From Callorhinus ursinus (taxonomy: Eukaryota > Chordata > Mammalia > Carnivora > Otariidae), in NCBI RefSeq assembly GCF_003265705.1, contig NW_020312828.1, forward strand, positions 61,382,212-61,446,211: DNA of 64,000 nucleotides. Direction: 5' to 3'. Position numbers and translations under genes: made by a program. Within the stretch, counting starts at the first letter, position 1; every line of letters begins with the position of its first letter. This document shows, one piece after another, positions 1 through 12,154 of the stretch. The notes below the pieces were generated by a model. The model made no database searches, was not told the origin of the DNA, and saw only the letters and a list, made by a program, of their open reading frames with translations.

Positions 1-714
1 ATGATTCTCAAAAAAGAAAAAGTGCTGGCTGCAAATCTCTCTGGGTGATTCTGATGAATCCAGTTGTCAGACCGGCATTTGGAAAGCAAGGCCCTGTAAA
101 CGTGAGAAAATTATCATTCACTGAACTCTACTTAAGAGAAGGGACTCTGTCTTCCTCAGTGCCTGGGACATAGTAGGTATGGAATGCTGTTGACTATACT
201 GCAGAGAGAGGGAGTCCGCAGAAGCAAGGGTTTGCAGGGGGAAATCTGGTGAGCCTGCTACTGCAGGAAGAAAGTGGGGCGAACCGAGTGACTCACACCA
301 TGTTTCCTGTCCCCTTTAAAGGAAAGTGCCAAGAAGTAGAGAATAAGAGATGCACCATTCTGACCCGACTTGCAATGCCCGGCCCAGCCTCTTAATCCTT
401 TGCCTCTTCATTACTTGGAGAAATAAGGCTCTCCACTTTTCTCTTTCAGCACATTCTTCCCCTAGTTCTATCCTCTTTAGAAACATTATAGAAGAGTAAG
501 GGGGATGCAAAACTCCAAGCCGTTGGTTTCCCTGCTTGTTAAGGAAGCCAATAAATTGTTTGTACATAACAGATACTTTTGGGTTGGGTGAGAAGATAAA
601 AGAATGCACAAAGAGATGGATAGATGTCAAATAGTTGACCATTATTTATGTCACCTGTGGATTTAGCAGGACTGGCTTTTCCTCTGGTGACATGCAGTAT
701 GATGTTATGATAAT
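1..714. other. No gene recognised; unique-looking DNA
   Basis: No exon, RNA gene or clear repeat is seen. A short string near 150-205 (GTGCCTGGGACATAGTAGG) resembles the 3' end of an L2 element and may be a remnant. Confidence 0.45.
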
Positions 715-809
715 TGCACTGTCCTTAGAATCAGGCAGCTTAGGTTCAATCCTGATTCTACCACTTACTAGCTGTGTGACCTTTAGCAGTGACTTGTCCT
801 CTTTTTTCT
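715..809 (+). repeat. MIR SINE, left part, split by a carnivore SINE
   Basis: The text around 739-790 matches the MIR core: a GGTTCAATCCTG string, then CTACCACTTACTAGCTGTGTG and a GACCTT block. The match stops where the reverse-oriented carnivore SINE begins and resumes after it at 1013. MIR is an ancient tRNA-derived SINE shared by all mammals. Confidence 0.8.
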
Positions 810-1012
810 TTTTTAAGATTTTATTTATTTATGAGACAGAGAGAAAGAGAGAGAGTGCATGAGAGCAGAAGTGGGGGAAGGGGTAGAGGGAGAGGGAGAA
901 GTAGACTCCCCACTGAGCAGGGAGCCTGAAGTGGGGCCCCAACCCAGGACCCTGGGATCATGACCTGAGCCAAAGGCAGACACTTAACCGACTAAGCCAC
1001 CTAGGTGTACCC
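810..1012 (-). mobile_element. Carnivore tRNA-derived SINE (SINEC/CAN)
   Basis: Read on the minus strand, the tRNA-like head lies at 1012-950, the body reads CTCCCTGCTCAGTGGGGAG and the tail is AAATAAAT followed by A-rich sequence. It sits inside a MIR. Imperfect flanking repeats (TCCTCTTTTTTC at 798 and TCCTCTATCTTTTTT at 1013) look like a decayed target-site duplication. Confidence 0.93.
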
Positions 1013-1135
1013 TCCTCTATCTTTTTTAAAATGAAGAAAATAATATCATTTCATTTAAACTTGTGATAATAACAGCACTTACTTCCAAAAGGTGTTGTGA
1101 GATAATGTATATGCTAAGCACAATGTCCAGTACAT
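1013..1135 (+). repeat. MIR SINE, right part
   Basis: This continues the MIR interrupted at 810: AAAATGAAGAAAATAATA, then a GTTGTGAGATAAT block and a GCTAAGCACAATGTCCAG-type end. Together the two halves make one near full-length MIR. Confidence 0.75.
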
Positions 1136-1689
1136 TAAAAAAAAAGCTTAATTGTTGATAATGATATCATAAGAAATGATATCAAATTTGGTTGTTTGAA
1201 ATTGCCCTTCTAATATCATTTCAGGGTAAAACTTTGCAGGTGTTATTTCTTCTGGAAGGCAAGATTTGAATTTTGGGGTCTGAAAGGCAATATCAGACTT
1301 TATTCAGATTGGCATGGAAGGGAAAAAAAAATGAAGGAAAAAGGAAAGAAGGGGAGGAAGAAAAAATACAAAAGAATAGATAACATTTCTTTTTCTGAAA
1401 ACTACATCAATATTTCTTTATACTCATGGTAATTCAAAATGTTTGGCTACCAGTGATGAAGTTATCCCAATTATAATTCTCAGCAAGGAAATAGTCCGTT
1501 TCTGAGAAAATTGTATATCTAGAAAGTCCTGAGGACCTAAATAGTCCATGTTCAGAAAAGGGAAAATGTCAAGGTTATGACCTAAGATTACCCCAACCAG
1601 AGAGCTCAATTAATATCCTCAGGGTTGTATGTTCTAGATGTGTATATTATTTATTTATATAAGAATTTATTTTAGTGCATCAGAATCAG
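1136..1689. other. Unassigned; purine-rich tract at 1318-1378
   Basis: No gene or named repeat is seen. A strongly purine-rich stretch (AAGGAAAAAGGAAAGAAGG) marks 1318-1378; it is a low-complexity tract. Confidence 0.45.
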
Positions 1690-1900
1690 TATGGTACATT
1701 AGAGTTAAACAAACCTTAATTTGAATTCCAGCTCTAATATTTAATAGTTGCATGGCCATGGACAGATTGCTAGCAACTATACACCTCAGTTTCTTCATGC
1801 ATAAAGGGGAAAACATGTTAGGATGATTAAACAAGATCATACACCTAAAGCATTTAGCCCAAAACCTAGCATATGGTAAGAACTCAGTAAATATTGTTTA
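1690..1900 (+). repeat. MIR SINE
   Basis: The order of blocks fits MIR: TTTGAATTCCAGCTCTAA, then CCTCAGTTTCTTCATGCATA, a GATGATTAAACAAGATCAT stretch and a terminal AACTCAGTAAATATTG. It is strongly diverged, as expected for this age. Confidence 0.75.
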
Positions 1901-3420
1901 TACTTAACGTTCATTGTTATTATTATTTTCTGCTCACTTCTTTTATGAAGTGCCTCCTACTCTGGGGTGTCAATACAGACTCAACATGGCCTAGAGTGGG
2001 GAGTCCCTCAGCTTTTGCTTTGCTCAGGTCATACCCAGAGCCCACCCATCCAAACAAATGTACCATTCCTTTTACCCCATCTTAATTTTTCTCTTGTTCC
2101 ACATCCTGCATCTGGAGATTGTCTCTTTGCCAAAATGGCTTTAGGCCGCCTCCCCTCTCTGTACAAAAGTCCTTAAAACCTCCACTCTTCGAGCAATTTT
2201 TTTTCTTCCAACTAACTGGAAGTGAAGAAAGATTCCCCTCCCTTCATCTAGCACCGCGTTTTGACTTATAATTCCATTTCAACAGAACCACTTGCACTAA
2301 TTGCTTATACATGATGTAAATAATTCATTAGAAATGCATATTTGTTTCATGTTTACATACTTGCCATGCGTCTGCATAGTCTGCTATATCAATCAAGGAA
2401 ATAACAAGACTCTCGGTCACCAAGGAGAATGGAAAACCCCCCTCTTTAAATAGGTAACAATGTAAGGCGCATGCAAGTCAGTCTTGGAAATACAGAATGC
2501 TAGCACAGCAAGGGACTTTGGAATCTATATATTTTAACACTATCACTTTATAAATGTGGAAAATAAGTCCCAGAGTATTACACCATGGCCACAGAAGACC
2601 ACATTCTGGATTGGGAGAAAGGCTGGACGCTGGGAAGGGAAAAAAGGTGGGCATGGCAAAGCCACATATACAGGGGTTAAAACCAGGGTTTTGACACTGT
2701 AGACCACACCTTAGGAAGTATTTCACCCTGGGCAGGAAATACCAATATTCCAGTAGTAGGTCCTAGACCAAAGTAAAGGAAAATAGTCCTTGTACCTGAG
2801 GAGGTAGCCAAGTATTTCTTGCCTCTCCCCAAAATAGTGGATTGTCTTCAAACTGCCAGGGCCATTACCATCACCTCACTGCCTTCTCCACTAAGACCAA
2901 GAATGAAATAGAGAGGACTAAATTTTAGTATTTTCTGATATTGGAGAGGAACAGGGTGCTATAGTCTCTGAAGAGTTTCTTTACTGAGCAGGAGTGCTGG
3001 TAGCCCCAGATTTCCTGGGCCCAGATCTTAAACCCACCTCAGCTGTGGCTACACACAGAGCGCCCAGAGCTGACAGGGGCAGCTTATCATGGGCCACATT
3101 AGTACCCCATTGTCATCTTCAAGCACGGCGGTGGAAGCCTCAAGGCAGTGACAGTGAAAGAGTGTTGGGCATCCAGAGTAGAAAGTTCTATATGCTTACC
3201 ATTATTTGCTCTACAGAGTATTTGAGAGGGACTCACATATGGAGCACTGTGGGAGTGGAAAAGTAATGTCCCTGTCCCTCTGGAAGAAGGACAGCATAGC
3301 CCCTGGCATCCAGGGGCTAAGAAAGTTTCATACCCTAAGGCCGAAGCTAGACAGAGTGGAAAGTGGGCAGAACTCACTCATGAACTATAAGGGGGAAAAG
3401 AGAAAGAAAAAGAAGTCAAA
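1901..3420. other. Unassigned DNA, no gene seen
   Basis: Only short open frames are present, with no recognisable domain. At 2480-2620 a weak resemblance to an old mammalian repeat (ATAAATGTGGAAAATAAGTC) is visible but cannot be assigned. Confidence 0.4.
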
Positions 3421-3495
3421 GGAAATTCTAGGCCCAAATGGCTTTATTCGTGAATTCTACCAAATGTTTAAGGAATAATTTAAACCAATTCTACA
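3421..3495 (+). repeat. Short L1 ORF2 fragment (reverse-transcriptase segment)
   Basis: Translation gives ILGPNGFIREFYQMFKE, which matches the conserved GPDGF...EFYQ...FKE block at the start of the L1 reverse-transcriptase domain. Only about 75 bp are recognisable, so this is a relic of an old LINE-1 and not a functional gene. Confidence 0.65.
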
Positions 3496-5298
3496 TTGTT
3501 TATCGACTCATCTGGCACCAACAGTACCTACCACAGAGAACCCAGGACACGTGGTGTCTGAAGTAAGTATGGTAGTGGAGTTAGTTAGGATGGGAGGCAT
3601 CCAGCAACTGTTTAGATAGTAGAATTAGGAGGATATACAGCTAATTGACTATGGAGGGGCAAGGAGAGTTTAGCTGATGGACCCTAAGAAGTACAAGACC
3701 ATACTTAGTTTGCTGGCCCTAAGGAAGGAGTGGTGGGGCCATTTTCAAAGATAAGGAAAGAAAGGAAAAGAGCAGGACTTGGAAGGATATATCAATTCTG
3801 CCTTGGGTATTTTCAGTTTGAAAAGGAGATAGATAGCTCTTGAATAGCATACCTGGAGCTCCATAGGCGTTTCAGGGACCAACTGCATGAGGAGGATGGG
3901 GCTGGGGCCATGAGGAAAGGACATGAGAAAGCCAAGTGGTCTCACCCAGGGCTCCTCATCTTTTTATACCAGAGCAAGTCTGACTGTCTTTCAAACTCTG
4001 AGGAAAGGATTAAGGCACAGGTAATATTAAAAGAGGATCCCAGGAAGCACAGGTGCAGATAGTGAAGCTGGAAAGGAAGAAAGAGCCACAGAGTGTGTAT
4101 TAATGAATAGATTTTCTCTGAGGAGAGCAGAGTCTGTCGGAGAGCCTCTGAAGATTTGTGTGGAGCTCACCGCAAATATTTCCCACAGAGCGGCAGGAAA
4201 CTAGAGTATTTTCCCACCATGTTTCGAACCACGTTGGTTGAGGGTGGCCCCAAGGGGGTCTCAAACCCCTCAGTTCCCCACACGCCTGCAGGCCAGCTGA
4301 GGGATCCTCTATAGAGGATGCAGAAGAAAACTCTTGGGCAGAGAAGCAAGGACACCATCTGCCTGCCCCGGCTGGCTAACCCAAGCCAGGCCAATGCAAC
4401 ATGGAGCAAGGCTCCTCTGCATCTACTCCTCTCTGTTTCATATATTGAATTTCCACGTGGGATATTTTTTTAAGAGAAGATCTCCTGTGAGGAAGAACAG
4501 GCTGGTCAATAGTTCTATAATCAAAAGTCCACAGCAAAAAGCACTTTGAAAGAGGGGCTATTGCCTTCTCTGGTCTCACCTCCAGTTCTCCATGTAGTGT
4601 CCCCTGGGGACATCCCTCCTATTATCTAGTCTTGGTGAAAAGTGACCACGGTAGACGCAGGATAATCTCTGCCGTATCGATTTCCTTTGTGAGCTCCTCA
4701 TGCCTCCAGGGAGACACCACTGCTTTCAGTGCCTATTAGCAGCTGTGTCTTTTAACCTCCCAGTCTGCCTGGCAGTGGGAGTCCAGCAGAGGCTCCAGGT
4801 CCAGTGACTTCACCAACATACAGCCTGGCTAGACGGGAGCCCACGGTACCCTGTGTCGAACCTGGAAATTGCACTTTCCACCAACGCAGGGACAAGCAAA
4901 GAATGGCATTCAATAAAGCCTAAGCTATAGCCCAGCATGGCAGGGAAGCAGGAAGGCCCCACACACCAATTAGCCAGGCAGCTGTGGCCATCAATCAAGT
5001 GTGCCCTGGGTTCCCAGCATGTAGGTAGAGCCTGGATCCTGCCATAGAAATCACACCGAAAACCTCTTTCCAGAGGAGGAACCAGGACAGCCAACCCTGC
5101 AAATGGCAAAGGCTATCATTCCAGCAAAGTAGTTCAATCCCACAATCTGGAAAGGAAGGACCATATAACCAGTATGATACTAAAAATATGCCCTATGTAT
5201 AGGAAATAATATTGTTTGTATTCATTCCTAGGAAATTCTTGGCAAAGGCCCTACCTTCCCAGGGAAATTAGATACAGAAATGACAATTAAACATATTG
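3496..5298. other. Unassigned DNA, no gene seen
   Basis: About 1.8 kb without a recognisable repeat or coding domain. Open frames of 60-100 codons occur on both strands and show no family match. Confidence 0.45.
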
Positions 5299-5315
5299 GA
5301 TATTTATCATCTTTT

Positions 5316-5522
5316 AAAAAGATTTTATTTATTTATTTGAGAGAAAGAGAAAGTAAGTGAGAGAGCACAAGCAGCGGGGAGGGGAGGGGAGAGGCAGAAG
5401 GAGAAGCAGAATCCCCGATGAGCAGGGAGCCCAATGTGGGGCTCAATCCCAGGACCAGGACCCTGGGATCATGACCTGAGCCAAAGGCAGACACTTAACC
5501 AACCGAGCCACCCAGATGCCCC
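5316..5522 (-). mobile_element. Carnivore SINE with clear target-site duplication
   Basis: On the minus strand the head reads GGGGCATCTGGGTGGCTCGG, and the tail AAATAAATAAATAAAATC lies at the left. The flanks are near-identical 17-mers: GATATTTATCATCTTTT at 5299 and GATATTTATCACCTTTT at 5523 (one mismatch). That is the signature of L1-mediated insertion. Confidence 0.96.
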
Positions 5523-5539
5523 GATATTTATCACCTTTT

Positions 5540-5889
5540 TAAAGATGTAGAACCACTTTACTGTGGCTGAGACCAAGGTTCTTACTGATACTTTAACATT
5601 TCCTTTAGGTTGGACTAAGGCCCAAGGGGAAGCTGTAATTATCTGCCACTTATTTGTGTTCGGTAAAAAATTTTACGATGGCAATTTAGTTCAGTACTTA
5701 CTGTAGTCTTTATTATGCTCTTTATGTAACAGGCAACATTCCTGTTAATTTGTGAATTACTATTAACCTGCACCTTCTGCAGTTTTCCGTGCTTTCCCTT
5801 AGACCTCAGAAACCCATGCAAACATACAGTCTCCTGGGCTCATAACTTAGCCTTCTTACTGTGAATATTCACTAAGGGTGTATAACATG
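5540..5889. other. Unassigned DNA
   Basis: No repeat, exon or RNA gene is recognised between the SINE and the next MIR. Confidence 0.4.
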
Positions 5890-6085
5890 GTACTTCAGAA
5901 CGGGCTCTGGGGCCAGGCTGCCTGGGTTGGATTCCTATTCTGTGATTCATTGACCATGCAACATTAAGCAACTTACTTAACCTCTCTGAACCTCGATTTC
6001 ATCATCTGTGAGTTGAGGATATTAGTGCCCACCGAATAGGGTTGTTATAGGAGCACATAGAATCATGCAGAGCACAAGTGCTAAT
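5890..6085 (+). repeat. MIR SINE
   Basis: Blocks in MIR order: GGGGCCAGGCTGCCTGGGTT, ACTTACTTAACCTCTCTGAA, TTTCATCATCTGTGAGTTGA, GGGTTGTTATAGGAGCACAT and a GCAGAGCACAAGTGC end. One of the better preserved MIR copies in the window. Confidence 0.85.
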
Positions 6086-7057
6086 TTTGATCTCATTACT
6101 TCTCAGCTCTTTACTGCCTGCTCCCCTGGTCACAGGTATAGTTATGGAAGTGCCCTTGAATTGTAAGGCCTGACAAACTGCTCCCTAAGCAGGTAATGCA
6201 GAGTAGTTACAGCATGGGAGTGATAAGAAGAGTTAAGATTTCTGAGAGGCCAGCAGGAAGGTCAGAGTATGATTCAAAGTCCAAAGCAACCCACAGTGGC
6301 CGTGGCCCTAAGCACCCACCACGTGATGGAGCAAAGGAACCCCTGCTTCTGGAGGAAGGAGTGCAGTCACCGGGTGACAGCAAAGGTGGTAAGCATGACC
6401 CTAGACCAGACGGGTGAGGCAGAGCCCCAAGCCAGCTAAGAAACCAACATGGGGTTGGGCTGCATCATCTCCATAATGAGGCTCCTCTCCATTGTCATTC
6501 TCCTCTTGCCCCATGGAACCACCCCACACAGCCATGCTGCTCGCGGGCCCTGCTCTCTGGGAAGGGTCTGATGGAAACCCGGCCTTCTATAACATGGAAA
6601 AACAGGCCTGTTATCTCAGCGTCTGCGGACTTCCCCTTCCTGACTCCACGTTTTCCGAAGCAGGTCCATTGTTCGGCCTTACAAACAGTTGATCGTAAGA
6701 GGGACTTATTGGAGCACAGCACAGACTAAGAAAACACTTAGGACGAGAACATTTGGAAGGGTCACAAAATGTTGGAGAAAGAGGTCCTCATTGTTAGAGT
6801 ACCTGCTGGGGTTTCTAACTTTATTGACAAATGAATTGTTTTGGCAAATGAAATTTAACATGGAAAGTCAGGGTATAAAACCATGAGATGCAGAGCTGCT
6901 CTGTTGAAAGAGGAGCCTGTAGGCCCCCTTGGCTTCGCCTCCCCTCGCCCTGAGGCAGCTCAGAGCAGCTTCCATCTTTGAGGAACCTGTTGGGAGGAAA
7001 CTGCTCTAGTGCCTGAGGGACAGATAGAAGAAGCATGGTCCCTCCTCTTGGGACCCC
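6086..7057. other. Unassigned DNA, no gene seen
   Basis: Moderate GC content and short open frames only. Nothing here matches a known coding family or a repeat I can name. Confidence 0.4.
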
Positions 7058-7513
7058 AGTATGAGTTTCTTAGGGCTGCCATTACAAAGTGTATAAACCG
7101 AGTGGCTTAACCAGTAGATAGTCTCATGGTTCAAGAGGCTAGAAGTCCAAAATCAAGGTGTTGTCAGGGTTGTTGGCTCCTCCTGAGAGAGAGGAGGGAG
7201 AATCTGTTCTGTGCCTCTCTCCTAGCTGCAGGTGGTTTGCAGGCAATCATTCGTGTTCCTTGGCCTGTAGAAGCATCACCCTAACCTCTACCTTCATGTT
7301 CTCATGGAGTTCTGTGTGTCTGTCTGTCTCTGCGTCCAAATTCCCCTTTTTATAAGGACATCAGTTATATTGGATTAGAGTCCACACTAATGACCACATC
7401 TTAACTAATTACATCTACAATGACTTGGTTTGCAAATAAGGTCAAATTCTGAAATACTGAAAATTAGGACCTCAACATATAAATTTTGAGGGACAGCATT
7501 CAATGCATAACAG
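7058..7513 (-). repeat. MLT1-type LTR (ERVL-MaLR), reverse orientation
   Basis: Read forward it runs from TTCTTAGGGCTGCCATTACA through GAAGTCCAAAATCAAGGTG, TTTTTATAAGGACATCAG and TATTGGATTAGAGTCCACAC to TTTTGAGGGACAGCATTCAA and GCATAACAG. This is the reverse complement of the MLT1 LTR, a non-autonomous mammalian endogenous retrovirus-like element. No internal region is attached, so it is a solo LTR. Confidence 0.85.
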
Positions 7514-8230
7514 TCCCTGCTGGTCACCTACAAAGCTGGTCACCTACTAAGGGATTGAAGAGCAGGACGGAAAAGGGGATAGTACAGTAGGGAGGTGAAA
7601 ATAACATCCTTAGCTGAGAAATTACAGGATAAGTGGCTTGAGGTAGCCAAAGGCTCCCAAGAAGAAAGCCAGCCGAAGTTCTTCATAAAGGACACGGCCA
7701 ACAGTGGAACCATCTATGCAAAGAGCATGCCTGGGAAATCCAATGTTTGATATGCTGCCCTTTCTGCCCCCAGCAGCACACGCAAGATCTTTCTCCTGCT
7801 TACAGAGGCTTGCACCTCCACACACCCTTTACAGACTGGCTGTGCCATCTTCATAGGCTACCAGGTTCCCAACAGAAAATACTGATTCTGCATGGGTTTG
7901 GAGTTCTGCTATTTTAGCCAGCCAGTTAAGGAGCTGTTTGGCTGTCCTGCTCTTATAATGAAGAGTAATGAGACCAAGGAGAATCTGGATAGCATAAAAC
8001 CTGAAGAATCCAGGAAGATGGTACAGGATTCCTTCACCATGACTTAAAAGAATCTCTCTGCATTTACAGAAAGTCTCCCCTAGGAGAAGGGATAAAGGTC
8101 ATTATCAGGGCAGACTTTGGAAAATTCTGATGCCCATGTTACATCCCAAACCACTTAAAGCAGAATCTCTGGAGGCAGTATCTAGGTACCGGTCGCAGTG
8201 CACTACCAAGCTGCAATATTGCTGCTTTAA
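7514..8230. other. Unassigned DNA
   Basis: No gene or named repeat is recognised in this interval. Confidence 0.4.
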
Positions 8231-8245
8231 AAGTTGGGGAGGTTT

Positions 8246-8450
8246 GGGGCACCTGGGTGGCTCAGTTGGTTGAGCGTCTGACTCTTGGTTTCGGCTCAGG
8301 TCATGATCTCAAGGTGGTGAGATCAAGCCCTGTGTTGGGCTCCTTGCTCAGCAAGGAGTCGGCTTGAGATTCTCTCTTCTCCCTTTGCCCCTCCCCCTAC
8401 TCATGCATACTCTCTCTCTCTCTAAAATAAATAAATCTTTAAAACAAAAG
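8246..8450 (+). mobile_element. Carnivore SINE, older subfamily
   Basis: The head is GGGGCACCTGGGTGGCTCAG, followed by GACTCTTGGTTTCGGCTCAG and a GTGAGATCAAGCCC block typical of older CAN SINEs. The tail is AAATAAATAAATC. Flanking 15-mers AAGTTGGGGAGGTTT (8231) and AAGTTAGGGAGATTT (8451) differ at two positions, consistent with a decayed target-site duplication. Confidence 0.95.
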
Positions 8451-8477
8451 AAGTTAGGGAGATTTATGTATACATCT

Positions 8478-8645
8478 ATAAAATAGAAATATAAGTATAT
8501 ACGTGTATGTCTATATATATATAAACATAGACTGTATATATTATTATATGTAAATATATATGTGTATACTATATATTACATATGTAGTTTGGATATATAT
8601 CATATATACAGTACGTACATATACACATATATACACATACATGGA
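8478..8645. repeat. AT-rich microsatellite (TA/TATG/CATA)
   Basis: Alternating purine-pyrimidine tracts such as TATGTCTATATATATATA and ATATACACATATATACACAT fill this interval just after the SINE tail. Such tracts are mutable. Confidence 0.85.
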
Positions 8646-11278
8646 TATAAAAAATCCATTTTCCAACACTTGGAAAAAAGAAAGTATGTCCTTTCCAGTG
8701 TCATACTACAATATTATTTCACAGGCCTACCCAAAAATCATTTAATTACCTAGGGGAATATACCTCCATTTGACCTCTTCCTTGCTATTGATTAGAGCTC
8801 AGCACTTTTACTAGTTAACATGTATGGTTTTTATCCAGTCCACATGCAAAAACAATCTTTGTCCAGCAGTAAAGATAATGCCTGAACTTATGCTTATATT
8901 GCCCTATAGGACACTACGCAGTTTTGTATCTTATCTAGCAACCTATTTCTAACATATCAATCTTATTCTAACCGTCTTTGTTCATTGTCTATAAATATCT
9001 AGTTCCTCTATTTTTCCTTGAATTAGTTTTGTCATATTATTGGTTCCCTCATTAATGAACTAAATACATTTTGACATAAATTCATGGTATTTTGTATGAA
9101 ACTCCTTTTTTCAACTTTTAAAAAATTATGCTTTGACAGTATTCAGACTCTTGTATACTCTTCACCAACCCCCTTAACTTGCCTGCCATGTTGGCACTCT
9201 AAAAAGCTTCTCCAAACAGCTCCCCTGATGCTGTAAATTCCCATATAGGTTATTCACAGTTGAGTTGAATCCGTAATTCACCTTAGGTGAATGGTTAACC
9301 AGATTGTCCTGCTAGTCACTCATCAGAGCTCTGTGAGAATAAACCCAAGGAAGGGTATGTTTTGGAGAAGTAGCAAGAGTAGAGAGAAGCAAGGCAATGC
9401 TTAGGAGGAAGGAGAGGGGGTCACTTAGTAAAAGGGAGAGCAAATATGGTGGCCCTTAACACCTGAGGATGGAAGGGAGAAGCAGAGCACCTCGACTAAG
9501 GAGGAGGTGAGAGGCACAGGAGATATTACTGACTTCACAATTTGGGCCCAGAGCTAGCCTAGACCTGTTACATAAGGATGAATAAATGAAAGATGAATGA
9601 ATGGGTAAAACAGATCTAAATCGTTAGAGACTGGATCAAACAGGCTATACTGATCTCATCTTCAAACATTTCTAACCTACTGGAGCTGCCTGACAGGCAG
9701 CTTCAGGAAGGATGCCTGCCTGCTTCCCCATATATGCTCCACTGGTATTCAGGACCCATGGCTGGACCCAAAGATCATTGACCCTGCCTCGTCCCTTGAT
9801 TTATGACCTTGACAAAGTCATTTGTAGGCTGATTTGAAAGAACCTCAGCCTCAATTTGGAAATTCATCAACCTCTGGCCATTTTCCTACTTAATGGTCAT
9901 ATGCTATAATTTACCATGGAAAGTAACCCTTCTTCCTTCTTTACAATAGTAGGACTTGTTCTCTGTGACATTAGCCTCTGAGAGACTCAACTGAGCAAGC
10001 AAATTATAGGACTGAAGTCAGGGAGATGTCCCACTCCAGTCCCTGACATGGTCACACACTAAGCTGAAGTCAGCATTTTTCAGATAGTTCATCAGCAATG
10101 CTAGGAGACCTTTCCAGCAAGGTCGCTGTACCACTAAAGCAATCATGTGTGTGAGTGCCCCCAGCCAGGCTGAGCTAATTTAACATGAAGTAATCACAGA
10201 TAAGAAAAAGCCACAGGAGTTATAAAAATACACACATCAGGTATCCCTGCTGAGGAGGAAAGGGAAGTTTACTGGAGGTGAAGGGAGTGTACCACAATGA
10301 TAAGAAAAGTGAAGTCAAGAATGAAATGAAGATTTTATGAGAAGTTGAGATAAATAATAGAACAACTCTTTTTCAACTATAAACAGAATAAGAGGCCAAC
10401 TAAGGACTCAGCAGGGTTTGCCAAGATTGGAAGGAAGGCCACTTGTCAGAGGAGTTAGACATTACAGAAAAGATGGATGAATGTGTCTTTTCAGCACTCT
10501 CCAGGGAGGAAAATTCACGGGGAGCCAAGGCAGAGAGTTTTCCTTTAAGGAAGAAAATATAGTAGTGACAACCACTGGGGCAAGGACATCTCCAAGGTAG
10601 AGAGAGTCTGGAAGTCCATTTGGAAATGCTCAAGTTAGAAATCCCTGATGCTCCTGAAGAGGAAGAGAAACAGTTATGAGCACAAGCCCAGTGAGAGAGG
10701 CTTAGTTTTCCATATTTTCAGAGTCTCAATTCCAGAAATCCAGAGATCAGGCATTCCCTCTCTCAGCAAACCTCAGACATGGTGCTAGGACCTCACTGCT
10801 TGAGCTGAAAGTCAAGGCTAGGCATGAACCCCCTTCCTTACTGCCAAATTTCATCACTCCTCTCTCCATTTCCTGCTCATTCTGGGGGTAGAGCTGATAC
10901 GAACACTTGGTCTTAGACCAAGGAGAACTAGTAAGGGAGCTAGAAATAACAACTTTACCAAAAGCTTGTGCTCTCAACTTCTACACCCAGGTTGGTACCA
11001 AACAGCAATTTCCAGCTTTTTCTGGCCCTATTAGGCCCCGATGGCCTATTTCAGTGACTGGTATTAAGAAGACTCATTAGGAAAAGATCATTTTATATCT
11101 CTATCTCACGCCAGATAAAAAAAATAATTCCAGGTAGACTTTTTTAAACCATAAAGATATTAGAAGAAAATATGAGCTAATGTTGGCGACCATTCTTCTA
11201 CTTATGAGCCAAGTGTTAGGAAGAATGAAGCAATAGATGTGTTGTAGATGCCGTTGGTAACTGGTCTGAGTCCCCTGC
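8646..11278. other. Unassigned DNA, no gene seen
   Basis: About 2.6 kb without a recognisable exon or strong repeat. Around 9800-9870 (TTATGACCTTGACAAAGTCA) there is a faint MIR-like string. Open frames of about 75 codons at 10400-10977 (minus strand) have no recognisable domain. Confidence 0.4.
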
Positions 11279-11295
11279 GATCTTTTCTCTCTCTC

Positions 11296-11505
11296 TTTTT
11301 TTTTTAAAGATTTTATTTATTTGAGAGAGAGAGAATGAGAGATAGAGAGCATGAGAGGGAAGAGGGTCAGAGGGTCAGAGAGTCAGAGGGAGAAGCAGAC
11401 TCCCCACTGAGCAGGGAGCCCGACGCAGGACTCGATCACAGGACTCCAGGATCATGACCTGAGCCGAAGGCAGTCACCCAACCAACTGAGCCACCCAGGC
11501 GCCCC
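11296..11505 (-). mobile_element. Carnivore SINE, well preserved
   Basis: The minus-strand head reads GGGGCGCCTGGGTGGCTCAG, the canonical start. Both flanks carry GATCTTTT followed by CT-rich sequence (11279 and 11506), a probable target-site duplication. Two adjacent AGAGGGTC units (11360-11385) are a small internal tandem repeat. Confidence 0.95.
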
Positions 11506-11520
11506 GATCTTTTTTCTCTT

Positions 11521-11908
11521 GGGAGTGCCATAGCCTAGCTTCTGCAGGTGCTGCTACAATAGATTCTCGGAAGAATTGTCCTTTGTCAATTTAAGGCAAA
11601 GTTGCTGTGAGCTTCTTTCCTCACCTTCTTGAAGCTGAGGTTGGACCTAACCCAAAACTATATCCTTGCTTCTTCCCCATCCCATCCTCATTCCCTCCAT
11701 TCATTTACACTTTTCTCCCAAGAGTATTTCTCCAACAAATCATTTGTAGACAAATCTCCATTTCAGCCTCTGTTTCTAGGTACCTCAACTATGGTACCTG
11801 ATATAACTAAATAAAAATGTAAGCAAATGTTATGTGGAAAGATATCATGAATAAACTTGAAAAGATATTTTACAGATGTATACATATATGTATGTAGATA
11901 TATATCTA
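11521..11908. other. Unassigned DNA; AT-rich end
   Basis: No gene is recognised. 11865-11908 is a TA-rich simple stretch (ATGTATGTAGATATATATCT). Confidence 0.4.
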
Positions 11909-12154
11909 TGTTATGGGTGTAATTGTGTGCCCCAAAATTTATATATTGAAGTTCTAATGCCCAGTATCTAAGAATGTGACTGTATTTGAAGATAAGGTCT
12001 TAAGAGAGGTGATTAGTTTAAAATGAGGTCATTAGAGTGGGCTCTAATCCAATTTGACTCATCTCCTTATAGAAAGGAATTGGACACACAGAGAGACACC
12101 AGGGGCATAATTGCACATTGGGAGGACCATCTAAAGACACAGTGAAAAGGCAGC
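11909..12154 (+). repeat. MLT1 LTR, left part
   Basis: It starts TGTTATGGGTGTAATTGTGT and continues CCCCAAAATTTATATATTGA, then ATGAGGTCATTAGAGTGGGC and TCTAATCCAATTTGACTCAT, all in MLT1 order. The element breaks at 12154 and resumes at 12951. Confidence 0.88.
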